38,308 bases of DNA from Vreelandella aquamarina (lineage in GTDB: Bacteria; Pseudomonadota; Gammaproteobacteria; Pseudomonadales; Halomonadaceae). The notes beneath the pieces are model-generated. The model was given only the letters and a program-made list of their open reading frames with translations, was not told the DNA's origin and ran no database searches. The translations under genes were made by a program, and so were the position numbers. The stretch is from positions 1 to 38,308 of the forward strand of contig NZ_FODB01000036.1 in the NCBI RefSeq assembly GCF_900110265.1, written 5' to 3'. Each line of letters begins with the position of its first letter. The first letter of the stretch is position 1. Below, piece after piece: positions 17,689-27,195 of this stretch.

Positions 17689-18128
17689 GCCACCTTCCTC
17701 TCGGCACAAATGATTTCCGCTTCGCAGGCCAGCTCGCCGTCAACCGTGGCACGGCAGGCAAACTTCCAGATACCGCGCTTGCCGCGAATCACGTTCGCCT
17801 CCAGCGTCAGTTGATCACCCGGCATGACAGGACGCTTGAAGCGGACATTGTCGCTGCCTACGAGGTAATAGACATAGCCGTCGGCCGGCAGCTTATTGAC
17901 CGTTTTGAACCCTAGGATACCGCATACCTGTGCTAGCGCTTCAACGACCAGTACGCCGGGCATGATGGGATGATGAGGAAAATGGCCGTTGAAGAATGGC
18001 TCATTGATGCTCACGTTTTTGTACGCAACGATGGTTTCGCCCACGGTTAACTGCGTGACTCGATCCACCAGCAAGAACGGATAGCGGTGGGGCAAGTATT
18101 CGCGAATTTCGTTGATATCCATAACCAT
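17685..18128 (-). CDS. fabZ: 3-hydroxyacyl-ACP dehydratase FabZ
   Basis: FabZ dehydrates 3-hydroxyacyl-ACP during fatty-acid elongation. It competes with LpxA for 3-hydroxyacyl-ACP, which makes the coupled gene pair functionally sensible. The 147-aa hot-dog protein has [13 protein letters not shown] (about residues 14-26) and [21 protein letters not shown] (about residues 47-67), with the catalytic His and Glu. ATG 18128 is chosen over ATG 18122 because AGAGG is 8 nt upstream of the former. A strong promoter (18207-18234) lies ahead. Confidence 0.96.
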   Translation of the reverse strand: MVMDINEIREYLPHRYPFLLVDRVTQLTVGETIVAYKNVSINEPFFNGHFPHHPIMPGVLVVEALAQVCGILGFKTVNKLPADGYVYYLVGSDNVRFKRPVMPGDQLTLEANVIRGKRGIWKFACRATVDGELACEAEIICAERKVA

Positions 18129-18176
18129 CGTAACGACCTCTAAAATGACAAAAGGCCTGAGCAGTATCAGGCGCGC

Positions 18177-18194
18177 ACCAGTAATCCTACTGGT
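18177..18194 (-). promoter_or_regulatory. Hairpin at the predicted 5' end of the fabZ transcript
   Basis: The arms 18177-18183 (accagta) and 18188-18194 (tactggt) pair perfectly around a 4-nt loop. The promoter at 18207-18234 predicts transcription from about 18200, so this 7-bp hairpin would sit within the first 25 nt of the mRNA. Such a hairpin could protect it from 5'-end-dependent decay. Confidence 0.5.
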
Positions 18195-18206
18195 AAAAGG
18201 CAGTGG

Positions 18207-18234
18207 ATTATAACCTGCTGCTATTAAGCCTCAA
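18207..18234 (-). promoter_or_regulatory. Strong sigma70-type promoter for fabZ-lpxA-lpxB
   Basis: On the minus strand TTGAGG (18229-18234) is followed by 16 nt and a perfect TATAAT (18207-18212). It lies in the 134-bp gap between lpxD and fabZ, so the downstream lpx/dnaE part of the run can be expressed independently of bamA-lpxD. Confidence 0.75.
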
Positions 18235-18262
18235 GCTACTCCCTCAGGAAACCCTTCTTTCT

Positions 18263-19300
18263 TCACGATTCTCGCTGGCTTTTTTCCACCCGCGCCAAGC
18301 GCTTGGCAATATCGTCGAGCTGCTTGAAGCGCACAGCATTTTTACGCCATTGGGTGTTGCTCATGGCCCCGGTCCCCGAAGAATAAACCCCCGGCTCATG
18401 AATTGAGTTGGTCACTAGGCTCATGCCGGTGACCTGAACGCCATCACAAATGGTGAGATGACCAGATAGGCCCACACCACCGCCCAACATGCAGTGTTTG
18501 CCCACTTTGGTGGAGCCTGCAATCCCTACACAGCCTGCTAACGCGCTGTGGTCCCCAATGGTAACGTTGTGGGCAATCTGCACTTGGCTGTCGATTTTGA
18601 CATCGTTGCCAATGACGGTGTCACCTAACGCACCTCGGTCAATACTGGAGCAGCTGCCCACTTCAACATCATCACCTAGCACCACGCCGCCAAGCTGAGC
18701 AATTTTGTGCCAGCCCGCACCATCATGGGCAAACCCAAAGCCATCACCACCAATCACACAGCCGCTGTGTAAAATCACTCGCTTGCCCACGACCACACCG
18801 TGGCAAACGGTGACATTGGCATGCAGCCGCGTGTCGTCACCGATGACACAGTCAGCGCCAATCACGCTACCCGCGCCAACCACTACACGGTCGCCCAGGA
18901 CAACGCCTGACTCAATCACCGCATTGGCTTGGACGCAAACCTCGGCCCCAAGCGTCACGCCCTCTGCGACTACTGCAGAGGGATGAATACCCGGCACATC
19001 CCGCGCTGGCAGCGGATCAAATAGCTGGGAGAGCTTGGCGTAGCCCAAGTAGGGGTTATCCATCTCTAGGCGCGGCACAGGGCAGTTCTTGCCGTGCTCC
19101 GGGTGCAGCAGTACCCCTGCCGCTTTGGTGGTAGCGAGATCTTTTAAGTACGCACGGTTGGCTAAAAATGCGACTTGGTCTGGCGCTGCTTCCTTGAGCG
19201 TTGCCAAACCACGAATTGGCTGGTCGGCGTCGCCCTCGAAATCAACGTCCAGGTGACGTGCGATATCCGCAAGGGTGAGGTGATGAGAAGCGTGCGTCAT
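18263..19300 (-). CDS. lpxD: UDP-3-O-acylglucosamine N-acyltransferase
   Basis: LpxD adds the second, N-linked hydroxyacyl chain in lipid A synthesis. The 345-aa protein has an N-terminal uridine-binding domain (LTLADIARHLDVDFEGD), then about ten hexapeptide repeats (residues about 105-290) including SQVQIAHNVTIGDHSALAG with the catalytic His, and a C-terminal helix. The end of the protein, QWRKNAVRFKQLDDIAKRLARVEK, is the usual coiled helix. The order skp-lpxD-fabZ-lpxA-lpxB is conserved in gammaproteobacteria. Confidence 0.97.
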   Translation of the reverse strand: MTHASHHLTLADIARHLDVDFEGDADQPIRGLATLKEAAPDQVAFLANRAYLKDLATTKAAGVLLHPEHGKNCPVPRLEMDNPYLGYAKLSQLFDPLPARDVPGIHPSAVVAEGVTLGAEVCVQANAVIESGVVLGDRVVVGAGSVIGADCVIGDDTRLHANVTVCHGVVVGKRVILHSGCVIGGDGFGFAHDGAGWHKIAQLGGVVLGDDVEVGSCSSIDRGALGDTVIGNDVKIDSQVQIAHNVTIGDHSALAGCVGIAGSTKVGKHCMLGGGVGLSGHLTICDGVQVTGMSLVTNSIHEPGVYSSGTGAMSNTQWRKNAVRFKQLDDIAKRLARVEKSQRES

Positions 19301-19351
19301 GAGAGCCCAAGGAAGCAGTGGTGCGGCTAAGCCGCACCAGTAATCATTAAA

Positions 19352-19855
19352 TTAGTTCAGCGAATCAAAAATCTGAGTGACTTCGTTCGTCACGTTGGGC
19401 AGGTCCGTCGAGGAGTGCAGCACGCCCTGAGGCTCAACCAACACGTCGATATTATGACGTTCTAACACCTGCTCTACCGCCTGTTCCAGCTTAGCTTCTG
19501 CCCCCTGCAGGAACTGCTGCTCGGAAGCCTGCTGGGCCTGCAGCACTTCACGGCGCAGCTGCTCAAAGCGGCCGCCTTTCTGCTGCAGCTCGGCAATCAG
19601 CGATTCACGTTCGGACTGGGACATAGTCTCCCCTTCCTGCTGTAGGCGGGTTTGCAGTTGCTGCAGCTCGCCGCCCAACGCTTCGGCTTCGCGTTGCTGG
19701 CTACCGATTTGTCCTTCCAGCTGGCTCAGTGATGACTGAGCCGACTGGGTATTCATCAACGCAGCGCGCCAATCCAACACGGCCACTTCGGCAGCATAGG
19801 CAGGTAGAGCCATCGCCCCAAACAGGCACACGGCAGCGGTCAGTTTACGCATCAT
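19352..19855 (-). CDS. skp: Periplasmic chaperone Skp/OmpH
   Basis: Skp is a trimeric periplasmic holdase that carries unfolded outer-membrane proteins to the BAM complex. I chose ATG 19855 (AAGGAG 7 nt upstream), giving 167 aa; a longer frame into bamA has no family character. A Sec signal peptide ends near ALPAYA (about residue 20). The mature protein is a long Gln/Glu-rich coiled coil (about residues 45-130) followed by ILVEPQGVLHSS-type residues of the trimer body. It lies 16 bp downstream of bamA, its partner. Confidence 0.93.
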   Translation of the reverse strand: MMRKLTAAVCLFGAMALPAYAAEVAVLDWRAALMNTQSAQSSLSQLEGQIGSQQREAEALGGELQQLQTRLQQEGETMSQSERESLIAELQQKGGRFEQLRREVLQAQQASEQQFLQGAEAKLEQAVEQVLERHNIDVLVEPQGVLHSSTDLPNVTNEVTQIFDSLN

Positions 19856-19871
19856 AGCGAGACTCCTTAAA

Positions 19872-22232
19872 TTAGAACGTTTGACCCAGCGAGAACTGGA
19901 AGAACTGCGTATCGTCACCACTTTCGTCGTTCAGTGGCTCAGCCACGCTGAAGGTCAGCGGGCCGACAGGGGTTAGCCAGGAGAGGCCAATACCAACACT
20001 GTAGCGCAGCTCACCCAGATCAACGCCAGAGCTGCACTGCTGACGTCCTGCGTCTGCCTCCAGCACATCGTAGCACGAGCTTAAGAAGGTATTACCCGCA
20101 TCCAGGAACAGCGTAGGCTGTACCGAGCGCTGGTTCTCGACGAACGGCATGGGGAAGAGCACTTCCGCAGAACCTTCTACCAGAACGTTACCGCCCATCG
20201 TCCGGTCACGACCACCCTCGCGGGCAGGGGTGGTTCGCTCGCCCAAAGTGTTATAGGTAAAGCCACGCACCGAGCCTAAACCACCCGCGTAGAAGTTCTC
20301 ATAGAACGGATAAGGGTCATTACTGCCTAGGGTGTCGGCATAGCCTAAGTTACCGCTAAACTTCAGCGCCCAGGTTTCGTCATCGTTAATCGGGAATAGC
20401 TGCTGAGCACGGGCCCGAAGCTTGTAGTACTCTGCATCGCTGCCTGGCACGCCGGTTTCAAGCGATACGCGCTGGTAGTTACCGGCGGTGGGCATAATCC
20501 CACGGTTAAGGTTATTACGCGTCCAGCTTGCCGTTAGCTTGAGACTTTGGGCATTCTCACCTTGGTCTTCTACATAGCGGCGAATCTCAGAGGCGGTGTC
20601 AAAGTAGGTTTTCACCGTCACATCTTCAACGCTGGCATCAAAATTCAGGCGAGACAGCTCGCTGATGGGGTAGCCGAAGTTGATACCGGCACCGTAAGCA
20701 TTGGTCGAGAACGTCGAGATATTCGAGATATTCGAGTTGGCATAGTCGGTTTTCCGGTAAAACAGGTTATATCCGCGGGAAATACCATCTAGCGTCCAGT
20801 AAGGGTCGGTAAAGGCAAAGTTGACACTGGTAAAGATGTCACTGCGCTGGGCACCAACGTTGACACGATTACCAGTACCCAGGAAGTTATTCTGGGCTAG
20901 ACTTACCCCATAAATCACCCCGGCACTTTGAGAAAAACCGACACTGGCCGAGATGGAGCCGGAAGGCTGCTCTTCCACGTTGTAGGTGACATCCAGCAGG
21001 TCGGGCTGCCCCGGTACGGGCTGAGTGTCGACTTCCACCTGGCTGAAGAAGCCAAGCCGCTCCAGGCGCTGACGCGACTGGGTAATAGACTCGGTGGAGG
21101 CAGGCGCGCCCTCTAGCTGAATCATTTCCCGACGCAGTACTTCATCCTGTGTCGTGGTATTGCCGTAGAACTCGATGCGGCGAACATAGGCCCGCTGGCC
21201 GGGATTAACGGCAATGACCAAATCGACGGTTTCACCGTCATCGGCCATTTCAGGGACACCCTGCACATCGGCAAAGGCAAAGCCCTCGGCGCCTAAACGC
21301 TGGCGCAATGCTTCTGTGGAGGCGTTCACCTCTCCGCGAGAGAAAATATCACCACTGCTGATTTCCAGCAGATTACGAGCTTCGTTCTCGCTGATTTGAA
21401 GGTCGCCAGCGAAACGAATATCGCCCACGCGATACTGGTTGCCTTCATCAATATTCAGGGTGATAAAGATTTCTGACTTTTCAGGGCCGATAGAGACTTG
21501 CGTAGAAGTAACATCAAAGTTGACGTAGCCACGGTCAAGATAGAACGAGCGTAGGCGTTCGATATCACCAGAGAGCGCTTCTCGGGAGTACTCATCTTTC
21601 GAGAACCAGCCGAAGATACGGCCAGGGCGGTCGTTTAGCTCGAACACTTCACGCAGGGTTTCATCGTCGAAATCCTGGTTACCGACGATATTGATCTGTC
21701 GGATCTTGGCGACTTCACCTTCATTGATATCGATGCTGACCTGGACCCGGCCCTCATCAATCTCTTCCACCTCAACATTAATGCCAGCGCTGTAGCGACC
21801 CTGAGCCTGATACACGCCCTCAAGCTCGCGCTCAATCTCGTCAAGGGTAGAGAGTTGCAGTACCTGACCTTCCGACAGGCCCGACTCACGCAGGCCGTTG
21901 CGCAGGTCTTCGTCCGAAATCTGGTCGTTGCCTTCGATGTTCAAGCGCGCGATGGTTGGCCGCTCGACCACTTGGATCACCAGCACGTCGCCCTCCCGGG
22001 CCAGCGAGACATCTTCAAACAGTCCAGTAGCGAACAGATCGCGGGCGGCAGCGGCTAGCTGCTGCTCGTCCACGCGGTCATTAGCGCTGACGGGGAACGC
22101 ATTAAAGACCGAGGCGGCGGAAACCCGCTGCAGTCCTTCCACACGAATGTCTGAAACGTCAAAGGATTGTGCTTGGGCGCCGCTGGCGCCTACCAGCAAG
22201 AGTGCCGCCATTCCAAGGGTCTTGATTTTCAT
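19872..22232 (-). CDS. bamA: Outer-membrane protein assembly factor BamA
   Basis: BamA is the core of the BAM complex that inserts beta-barrels into the outer membrane. I chose ATG 22232 (MKIKTLGMAALLLV), giving 786 aa with a signal peptide that ends at AQA-QSF. Five POTRA domains fill about residues 22-420 (the first starts FDVSDIRVEGLQRVSAASVF). The Omp85 barrel follows, with NNFLGTGNRVNVG, the RGFTYNTLG loop-6 motif (VRGF) and a C-terminal strand that ends in Phe (FFQFSLGQTF), the outer-membrane sorting signal. The order rseP-bamA-skp-lpxD is conserved. Confidence 0.98.
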   Translation of the reverse strand: MKIKTLGMAALLLVGASGAQAQSFDVSDIRVEGLQRVSAASVFNAFPVSANDRVDEQQLAAAARDLFATGLFEDVSLAREGDVLVIQVVERPTIARLNIEGNDQISDEDLRNGLRESGLSEGQVLQLSTLDEIERELEGVYQAQGRYSAGINVEVEEIDEGRVQVSIDINEGEVAKIRQINIVGNQDFDDETLREVFELNDRPGRIFGWFSKDEYSREALSGDIERLRSFYLDRGYVNFDVTSTQVSIGPEKSEIFITLNIDEGNQYRVGDIRFAGDLQISENEARNLLEISSGDIFSRGEVNASTEALRQRLGAEGFAFADVQGVPEMADDGETVDLVIAVNPGQRAYVRRIEFYGNTTTQDEVLRREMIQLEGAPASTESITQSRQRLERLGFFSQVEVDTQPVPGQPDLLDVTYNVEEQPSGSISASVGFSQSAGVIYGVSLAQNNFLGTGNRVNVGAQRSDIFTSVNFAFTDPYWTLDGISRGYNLFYRKTDYANSNISNISTFSTNAYGAGINFGYPISELSRLNFDASVEDVTVKTYFDTASEIRRYVEDQGENAQSLKLTASWTRNNLNRGIMPTAGNYQRVSLETGVPGSDAEYYKLRARAQQLFPINDDETWALKFSGNLGYADTLGSNDPYPFYENFYAGGLGSVRGFTYNTLGERTTPAREGGRDRTMGGNVLVEGSAEVLFPMPFVENQRSVQPTLFLDAGNTFLSSCYDVLEADAGRQQCSSGVDLGELRYSVGIGLSWLTPVGPLTFSVAEPLNDESGDDTQFFQFSLGQTF

Positions 22233-22332
22233 GCAGTCAATTCGCTCGCGTTGGTCTGCCCGTCGGTTAAGACAGGCACCATATACATTTGTGCAGGCAG
22301 ATGACAAGGCATCCTGCGCGCTACACGCGTTA

Positions 22333-23691
22333 TTACCACAGGCGCATCAAATCAAAATAGAGCGCCATCAGCATCAGGGTGCCAACCATGGCAAGTCCGA
22401 TGCGCAGCCCTATCGCTTGTGTCTGCTCAGATACCGGCCGCCCACGTACGACCTCGACAAAATAGTAAAGCAAATGACCGCCGTCGAGCACGGGAATGGG
22501 CAGCAAATTCAGTACACCTAAACTAATCGAAAGATACGCTAAAAAACCAACGAAGGCTTCTACCCCAGCACGCGCAGAGTCTCCGGAAATTTGCGCAATC
22601 GTGATCGGCCCCGATAGGTTAGAGGGCGAAATTAACCCCACTAACATTTTGCGAATGGCGTCGACCGTCAGCAGCACCATTTCACCGGTGCGCGACAGCG
22701 CTTGTCCAACCGATTCAATCGGCCCATAGCGAATTTCGCGCTGCAGCGACTCAGGCCAGCTAAACGGCGCTGCACCGGCACCAATGTACCCAACCTCGGC
22801 ACCACTCTCCAGCGTATTACGTCTTGGCGTGAGCGAAAGCGTTCCTGCTTCGCCATTACGCTGATAACCAACGCTCAGTGTCTCGCCTGCGCTATCGCGG
22901 ATCACCGCGACAAACTGCATCCAGTCATTAATGGGCTCACCGTTAAGGGCGACGATGCGATCCCCTGCTTGAAGCCCGGCTTCAGCGGCGGCTTGCCCAT
23001 CCACCACTTGGCCAAGCACGGCGGGCACATCGGGTCGCCAGGGCGAGAAGCCAAGGCTCTGCAGCGGCTGTGGCGGATCCTGGCGAACCATGTAGTTGTT
23101 AAGCGGCAGTTGATAGCTGCGGGTGGCGCTAGCGCCTTCCGGCACTGCCTCAATAGTTAAATCACCGCTGAAGCCAATCATGGAGACCAGCTTTAAATTA
23201 ATCTCTTCCCAGGAGCGCATTGCATCGCCCTGAATCGCGGTAATTTCACTCCCCTGCTCCAACCCCGCCTCTGCGGCTGGGGAGTTAGGCGTAATATCGC
23301 CAACTATTGGCGCTACGGTGGTTGTACCCGCCACAAACAGCGCCCAGTAGGCCACAATAGCCAGCAGGAAATTGGCGATGGGGCCCGCGGCCACAATAGC
23401 AATACGTTGCCAAACGGTTTTACGATTAAACGCTTGGTCTAGCTGCTCTTCCGGTACCGGCGCTTCACGCTCGTCGAGCATTTTGACGTAGCCGCCCAAT
23501 GGAATGGCCGCCACCGCAAACTCGGTGCCATGGCGATCAATTGTTGACCACAGCGGCTTGCCAAACCCTACGGAGAAGCGCAACACCTTGACGCCGCAGC
23601 GGCGTGCAACCCAAAAGTGACCAAACTCGTGAAAGGTCACCAGCAGCCCCAGCACCACGATGACGGCTAAGATATTCTGTATCAGGCCCAC
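22333..23691 (-). CDS. rseP: Site-2 protease RseP
   Basis: RseP is an inner-membrane zinc protease that cuts RseA within the membrane to release sigma E when outer-membrane assembly fails. At 452 aa it has the HEFGH zinc motif (about residue 21), two periplasmic PDZ domains (about residues 115-190 and 210-290) and the membrane LDGGH motif (VLDGGHLLYY, about residue 402). The start codon is GTG 23691 with AAGGAG 6 nt upstream. Its place directly before bamA links envelope-stress sensing to barrel assembly. Confidence 0.97.
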   Translation of the reverse strand: MGLIQNILAVIVVLGLLVTFHEFGHFWVARRCGVKVLRFSVGFGKPLWSTIDRHGTEFAVAAIPLGGYVKMLDEREAPVPEEQLDQAFNRKTVWQRIAIVAAGPIANFLLAIVAYWALFVAGTTTVAPIVGDITPNSPAAEAGLEQGSEITAIQGDAMRSWEEINLKLVSMIGFSGDLTIEAVPEGASATRSYQLPLNNYMVRQDPPQPLQSLGFSPWRPDVPAVLGQVVDGQAAAEAGLQAGDRIVALNGEPINDWMQFVAVIRDSAGETLSVGYQRNGEAGTLSLTPRRNTLESGAEVGYIGAGAAPFSWPESLQREIRYGPIESVGQALSRTGEMVLLTVDAIRKMLVGLISPSNLSGPITIAQISGDSARAGVEAFVGFLAYLSISLGVLNLLPIPVLDGGHLLYYFVEVVRGRPVSEQTQAIGLRIGLAMVGTLMLMALYFDLMRLW

Positions 23692-23734
23692 TTTTTGCTC
23701 CTTTGCACGACACGCTGCTCAACAATAGCTGAGG

Positions 23735-24931
23735 CTAAGCGGTTAACTGGCGTATGGTGTGCGCGGCTTGTTCTCGCGCCCAGCGGTCCGCAGCAAGCAC
23801 GCGTTCAAGTGAATCCGCCTGACCGGGATACGGCAGGGCCATCACCTTCGCGACAACATCCGGAATCGCACCAAACGCGATGTTCCCCGCTAAAAATGCC
23901 TCAACAGCAACTTCATTAGCAGCGTTAAGCACCGCCGGAGCGGCCCCACCTGCCTGCATCGCCTCTCGGGCTAGTCGCAGGCAGGGGAAGCGCGTTTCAT
24001 CCGGGGCTTCAAAATCGAGCCGCGCAACTTGGAACAGATCTAGCGTTTCCACGCCGGCATCAATGCGCTCTGGCCAAGCAAGCCCATAGGCAATCGGTGT
24101 GCGCATATCGGGATTACCCAACTGAGCAATCACAGAGCCGTCGTTATAGGCTGCCATAGAGTGGATAACGCTTTGCGGGTGAACAACGACCTGAATCTGC
24201 TCGGGTGTGGCATCAAACAGCCAGCACGCTTCGATTAATTCGAGTCCTTTATTCATCAGCGTGGCGCTATCTACGGAGATTTTACGCCCCATGGACCAGT
24301 TAGGATGAGCGCAGGCCTGCTCTGGTGTTACGTTAGCAATATCGGCAGCCGACCAGCCGCGAAACGGCCCGCCCGATGCGGTTAGAAGCAGCTGACGCAC
24401 GCCGTGTTTGGCTAATCCGCCGCGATGCTCGCTGGGTAGACACTGGTAGATGGCATTATGTTCAGAATCGATCGGCAACAGCGTCGCCCCGGAGCGTGCC
24501 ACGGCATCCATAAACAGCGCCCCGCTCATCACCAGGGCCTCCTTATTGGCCAATAGCACGCGCTTACCGGCTTCGGCTGCTGCCAGCGACGGCAACAGGC
24601 CTGCCGCCCCGACAATCGCCGCCATCACGGTGTCGACCTCAGGCGCTTGGGCGACCTCGCACAGCGCATCCTCCCCCGCCAGCGCCACAGTGTTGGAGCC
24701 TGCTTGGCGGAGCGCTTGCTGCAACCATTGGGCATCTGCGACGTCATCCAACACGGCAAACCGGGGAGAGTGCGCTTTACACTGGTCAAGCAGCGCCTCT
24801 TTTGAGGTATGCGCCGTTAGGGCATAGACGCGGTAACGCTCCGGATGGCGCGCGATGACATCCAAGGTGCTTTTACCGATGGAACCGGTGGCACCGAGCA
24901 CAGTGACCGACTGAACCGAGACGTGACTCAT
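23735..24931 (-). CDS. dxr: 1-deoxy-D-xylulose 5-phosphate reductoisomerase
   Basis: Dxr (IspC) converts DXP to methylerythritol phosphate, the first committed step of the MEP isoprenoid pathway. The 398-aa protein has the NADPH motif [16 protein letters not shown] (about residue 11), [27 protein letters not shown] with the metal-binding Asp and Glu (about residue 152), and [22 protein letters not shown]. It overlaps cdsA by 4 bp (ATGA), a sign of coupling. Confidence 0.97.
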   Translation of the reverse strand: MSHVSVQSVTVLGATGSIGKSTLDVIARHPERYRVYALTAHTSKEALLDQCKAHSPRFAVLDDVADAQWLQQALRQAGSNTVALAGEDALCEVAQAPEVDTVMAAIVGAAGLLPSLAAAEAGKRVLLANKEALVMSGALFMDAVARSGATLLPIDSEHNAIYQCLPSEHRGGLAKHGVRQLLLTASGGPFRGWSAADIANVTPEQACAHPNWSMGRKISVDSATLMNKGLELIEACWLFDATPEQIQVVVHPQSVIHSMAAYNDGSVIAQLGNPDMRTPIAYGLAWPERIDAGVETLDLFQVARLDFEAPDETRFPCLRLAREAMQAGGAAPAVLNAANEVAVEAFLAGNIAFGAIPDVVAKVMALPYPGQADSLERVLAADRWAREQAAHTIRQLTA

Positions 24932-25749
24932 AGCGCGCTCACCTGAAGTGATAGTACCTGCAGATACAACAGCGCAAAGATGGGGATGGCTGCGGTGAGA
25001 CTATCGATACGGTCCAGCACACCACCATGACCCGGCAGCAGCTGGCTGGAGTCTTTAATATTACGGTAGCGTTTCAACATACTTTCAAACAGGTCGCCAA
25101 GCACTGAAGTCAGCGTCACCACTGCGGTAATCACGATCAGCGCCACGCCCCCCATCACTCCAAGGGGCTGCCAAAGGGCAAACAGTAGGGCTAGCAGCAT
25201 CGTGGCAGCAAGCCCTCCATACACGCCCTCCCAGGACTTGCCTGGACTAACCCGCGGGGCTAATTTGCGCTTACCCCAGCGGCGACCAGCAAAGTAGGCG
25301 CCAATGTCTGCCGTCCATACCAGCAGCATCACAAACAGAAGCCACACCGCCCCGCTATCACGCAGCACGTTAAAACCTACCCAGCACGGCAGCAGTACCC
25401 AAACGCCCATGAGTAGACGGCGTGAAGTGGCTTGCCACTGCTGACTGCTTTCCGGGTAGCGCGTCACCCAGTAAAGGTTCAGCAACCAGCCAGCGGCGGC
25501 CAGCCACAACGGCCAAACTGCAAAGGCAGCGCCGCTCAGCCACAGCAGGGCCATGAGCACCGCCATACCGGCCACCAGCGCCAGGCGCGTGCGCGAGACG
25601 ATAACGCCCGCCAAGTTGGTCCATTCCCAGGTACCTAACAGCACGATCAGCGCTGTAAACAGCGCAAAGGCACCTCCCTGTAATCCAAACAGACCAATTA
25701 GCGTGACAGGAGCTAACCAGGCTGCGGTGATCATCCGCTGTTTAAGCAC
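24928..25749 (-). CDS. cdsA: Phosphatidate cytidylyltransferase
   Basis: CdsA makes CDP-diacylglycerol from phosphatidate and CTP for phospholipid synthesis. The 273-aa protein is largely transmembrane and has [12 protein letters not shown] plus the family signature [24 protein letters not shown] near the C-terminus (about residues 229-252). The start is GTG 25749, with GAGG 6 nt upstream, inside the last codons of uppS (8-bp overlap). An ATG five codons later is a weaker alternative. It overlaps dxr downstream. Confidence 0.95.
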   Translation of the reverse strand: MLKQRMITAAWLAPVTLIGLFGLQGGAFALFTALIVLLGTWEWTNLAGVIVSRTRLALVAGMAVLMALLWLSGAAFAVWPLWLAAAGWLLNLYWVTRYPESSQQWQATSRRLLMGVWVLLPCWVGFNVLRDSGAVWLLFVMLLVWTADIGAYFAGRRWGKRKLAPRVSPGKSWEGVYGGLAATMLLALLFALWQPLGVMGGVALIVITAVVTLTSVLGDLFESMLKRYRNIKDSSQLLPGHGGVLDRIDSLTAAIPIFALLYLQVLSLQVSAL

Positions 25750-26527
25750 CTTGCGCCTCTATTTGTTCGTCGGTCATGCCAAAACGGCGACGTCGTAAGC
25801 AGAAATCATCGAGCGCTTTGTCGAAGGCCGCCCCATCAAAATCTGGCCATAACAAGGGCGAAAAGTGCAGCTCGGCATAGGCCAGCTGCCATAACATAAA
25901 GTTCGAGAGCCGCTGCTCGCCGCTGGTACGGATGCACAGATCCACCGGCGGTACTTGATCGGTGTTCATGGCCGCATCCAAACGCGCTTCGTCGATGGCC
26001 TCGGGCGCCAGCTTTCCGGTAGCCACCTGCTCGGCGAGCTGGCGGGCGGCGCGGGCGATGTCCCACTGGCCGCCGTAGTTCGCGGCAATCACCAGATGCA
26101 TGCCCGTGTTCTCGGCGGTCAGCGCTTCGGCGCGCTGAATATGCTTTTGAATCGCGGGGGAAAAGCCACGCTGTTCGCCAATAATCGACAGACGGATATT
26201 GCGCTCATTAAGCTTTTTGACTTCGCGTTTAAGCGCCATCAAAAACAGCTCCATCAGCGCATTCACCTCAGCGGCAGGACGTTTCCAGTTCTCACTGGAG
26301 AAGGCGAACAGGCTCAGCGTTTGCACGCCTCGCTCGACCGCACGCTCAATCACCGCTCTCACGGCTTCGACACCGGCGCGGTGGCCGCGCACTCCCGAAA
26401 GCCCACGTGCCCGCGCCCAGCGGTTGTTACCATCCATAATGATAGCAACATGAGACGGCAGTGCTTCCTCGGATCGAGAAAGCGTCGTGCCGCCCGGCTG
26501 CTCTTGGGGAAGCTGCGGAGACGTCAT
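25742..26527 (-). CDS. uppS: Undecaprenyl diphosphate synthase
   Basis: UppS (IspU) makes C55 undecaprenyl diphosphate, the lipid carrier for peptidoglycan and O-antigen. I chose ATG 26527 (MTSPQLPQEQPGG), giving 261 aa; an upstream TTG would add five residues. Motifs are HVAIIMDGNNRWARARGL with the catalytic Asp (about residue 32), FSSENWKRP, NYGGQWDIARA and RTSGEQRLSNFMLWQLAYAEL. The disordered N-terminal extension of about 25 residues before the core is longer than in E. coli. Confidence 0.96.
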   Translation of the reverse strand: MTSPQLPQEQPGGTTLSRSEEALPSHVAIIMDGNNRWARARGLSGVRGHRAGVEAVRAVIERAVERGVQTLSLFAFSSENWKRPAAEVNALMELFLMALKREVKKLNERNIRLSIIGEQRGFSPAIQKHIQRAEALTAENTGMHLVIAANYGGQWDIARAARQLAEQVATGKLAPEAIDEARLDAAMNTDQVPPVDLCIRTSGEQRLSNFMLWQLAYAELHFSPLLWPDFDGAAFDKALDDFCLRRRRFGMTDEQIEAQGA

Positions 26528-26572
26528 GGGTTCTCGCACCAAAGATCAGTCATAAGTAAGCCAAGCGATGGC

Positions 26573-26597
26573 CCACGGGCAGCTGAGCTACCCGTGG
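26573..26597. other. Stem-loop between frr and uppS
   Basis: The arms pair as ccacggg (26573-26579) with cccgtgg (26591-26597), extended inward by a G-U pair and AGC/GCT. This gives an 11-bp stem with a 3-nt loop. There is no T-run on either strand. It follows the frr stop codon and could be a processing or partial termination site. Confidence 0.6.
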
Positions 26598-26633
26598 CTA
26601 AGTGAACGCAGGCAGTGATGTTCACAACAATCA

Positions 26634-27191
26634 CTAAACCTGCATGAGATCCTGTTCTTTTGCGGCAAGTGCCTTATCGATCTCAGCGATATATTTATCG
26701 GTCAGCTTCTGGATTTCGTCTTCGCCCTGGCGCTGATCGTCCTCGGTAATCTCTTTATCCTTAAGCAAGGATTTGAAATCACCGTTAGCATCACGACGAA
26801 CGTTACGCACAGCCACGCGCGCGTTTTCTGCCTCGCTACGTGCCTGCTTAATGTAGCCCTTGCGTGTCTCTTCAGTCAGCATCGGCATCGGTACACGAAT
26901 CACGTTGCCTGCGCTTGAGGGGTTGAGGCCCAAGTCAGAGGTCATGATCGCTTTTTCGATTTTAGCCACCATGGACTGCTCCCAAGGAGCCACCGCCAGG
27001 GTACGGGCGTCTTCAACGTTGACAGAAGCCACTTGGTTCAGCGGCACTTGGCCACCGTAATACTCAACGGTCACGGCATCCAGGATGCTGGGGTGAGCGC
27101 GACCCGTGCGGATCTTGTTGAAGTTGCTGTGCAGCGCCTCAACGCTCTTCTTCATGCGAGACTCTGCATCTTTCTTGATGTCGTTGATCAC
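26634..27191 (-). CDS. frr: Ribosome recycling factor
   Basis: RRF splits post-termination ribosomes together with EF-G. The 185-aa length is standard. The sequence has [27 protein letters not shown] (region near residues 12-38), [16 protein letters not shown], and the C-terminal [18 protein letters not shown] helix. It lies 4 bp downstream of pyrH, as in E. coli. Confidence 0.98.
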   Translation of the reverse strand: MINDIKKDAESRMKKSVEALHSNFNKIRTGRAHPSILDAVTVEYYGGQVPLNQVASVNVEDARTLAVAPWEQSMVAKIEKAIMTSDLGLNPSSAGNVIRVPMPMLTEETRKGYIKQARSEAENARVAVRNVRRDANGDFKSLLKDKEITEDDQRQGEDEIQKLTDKYIAEIDKALAAKEQDLMQV

Positions 27192-27195
27192 GTTG

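Noticed and set aside
22233..22307. N-terminal extension of bamA
   Set aside because: It would place a polar segment ahead of a clear signal peptide that begins at ATG 22232.
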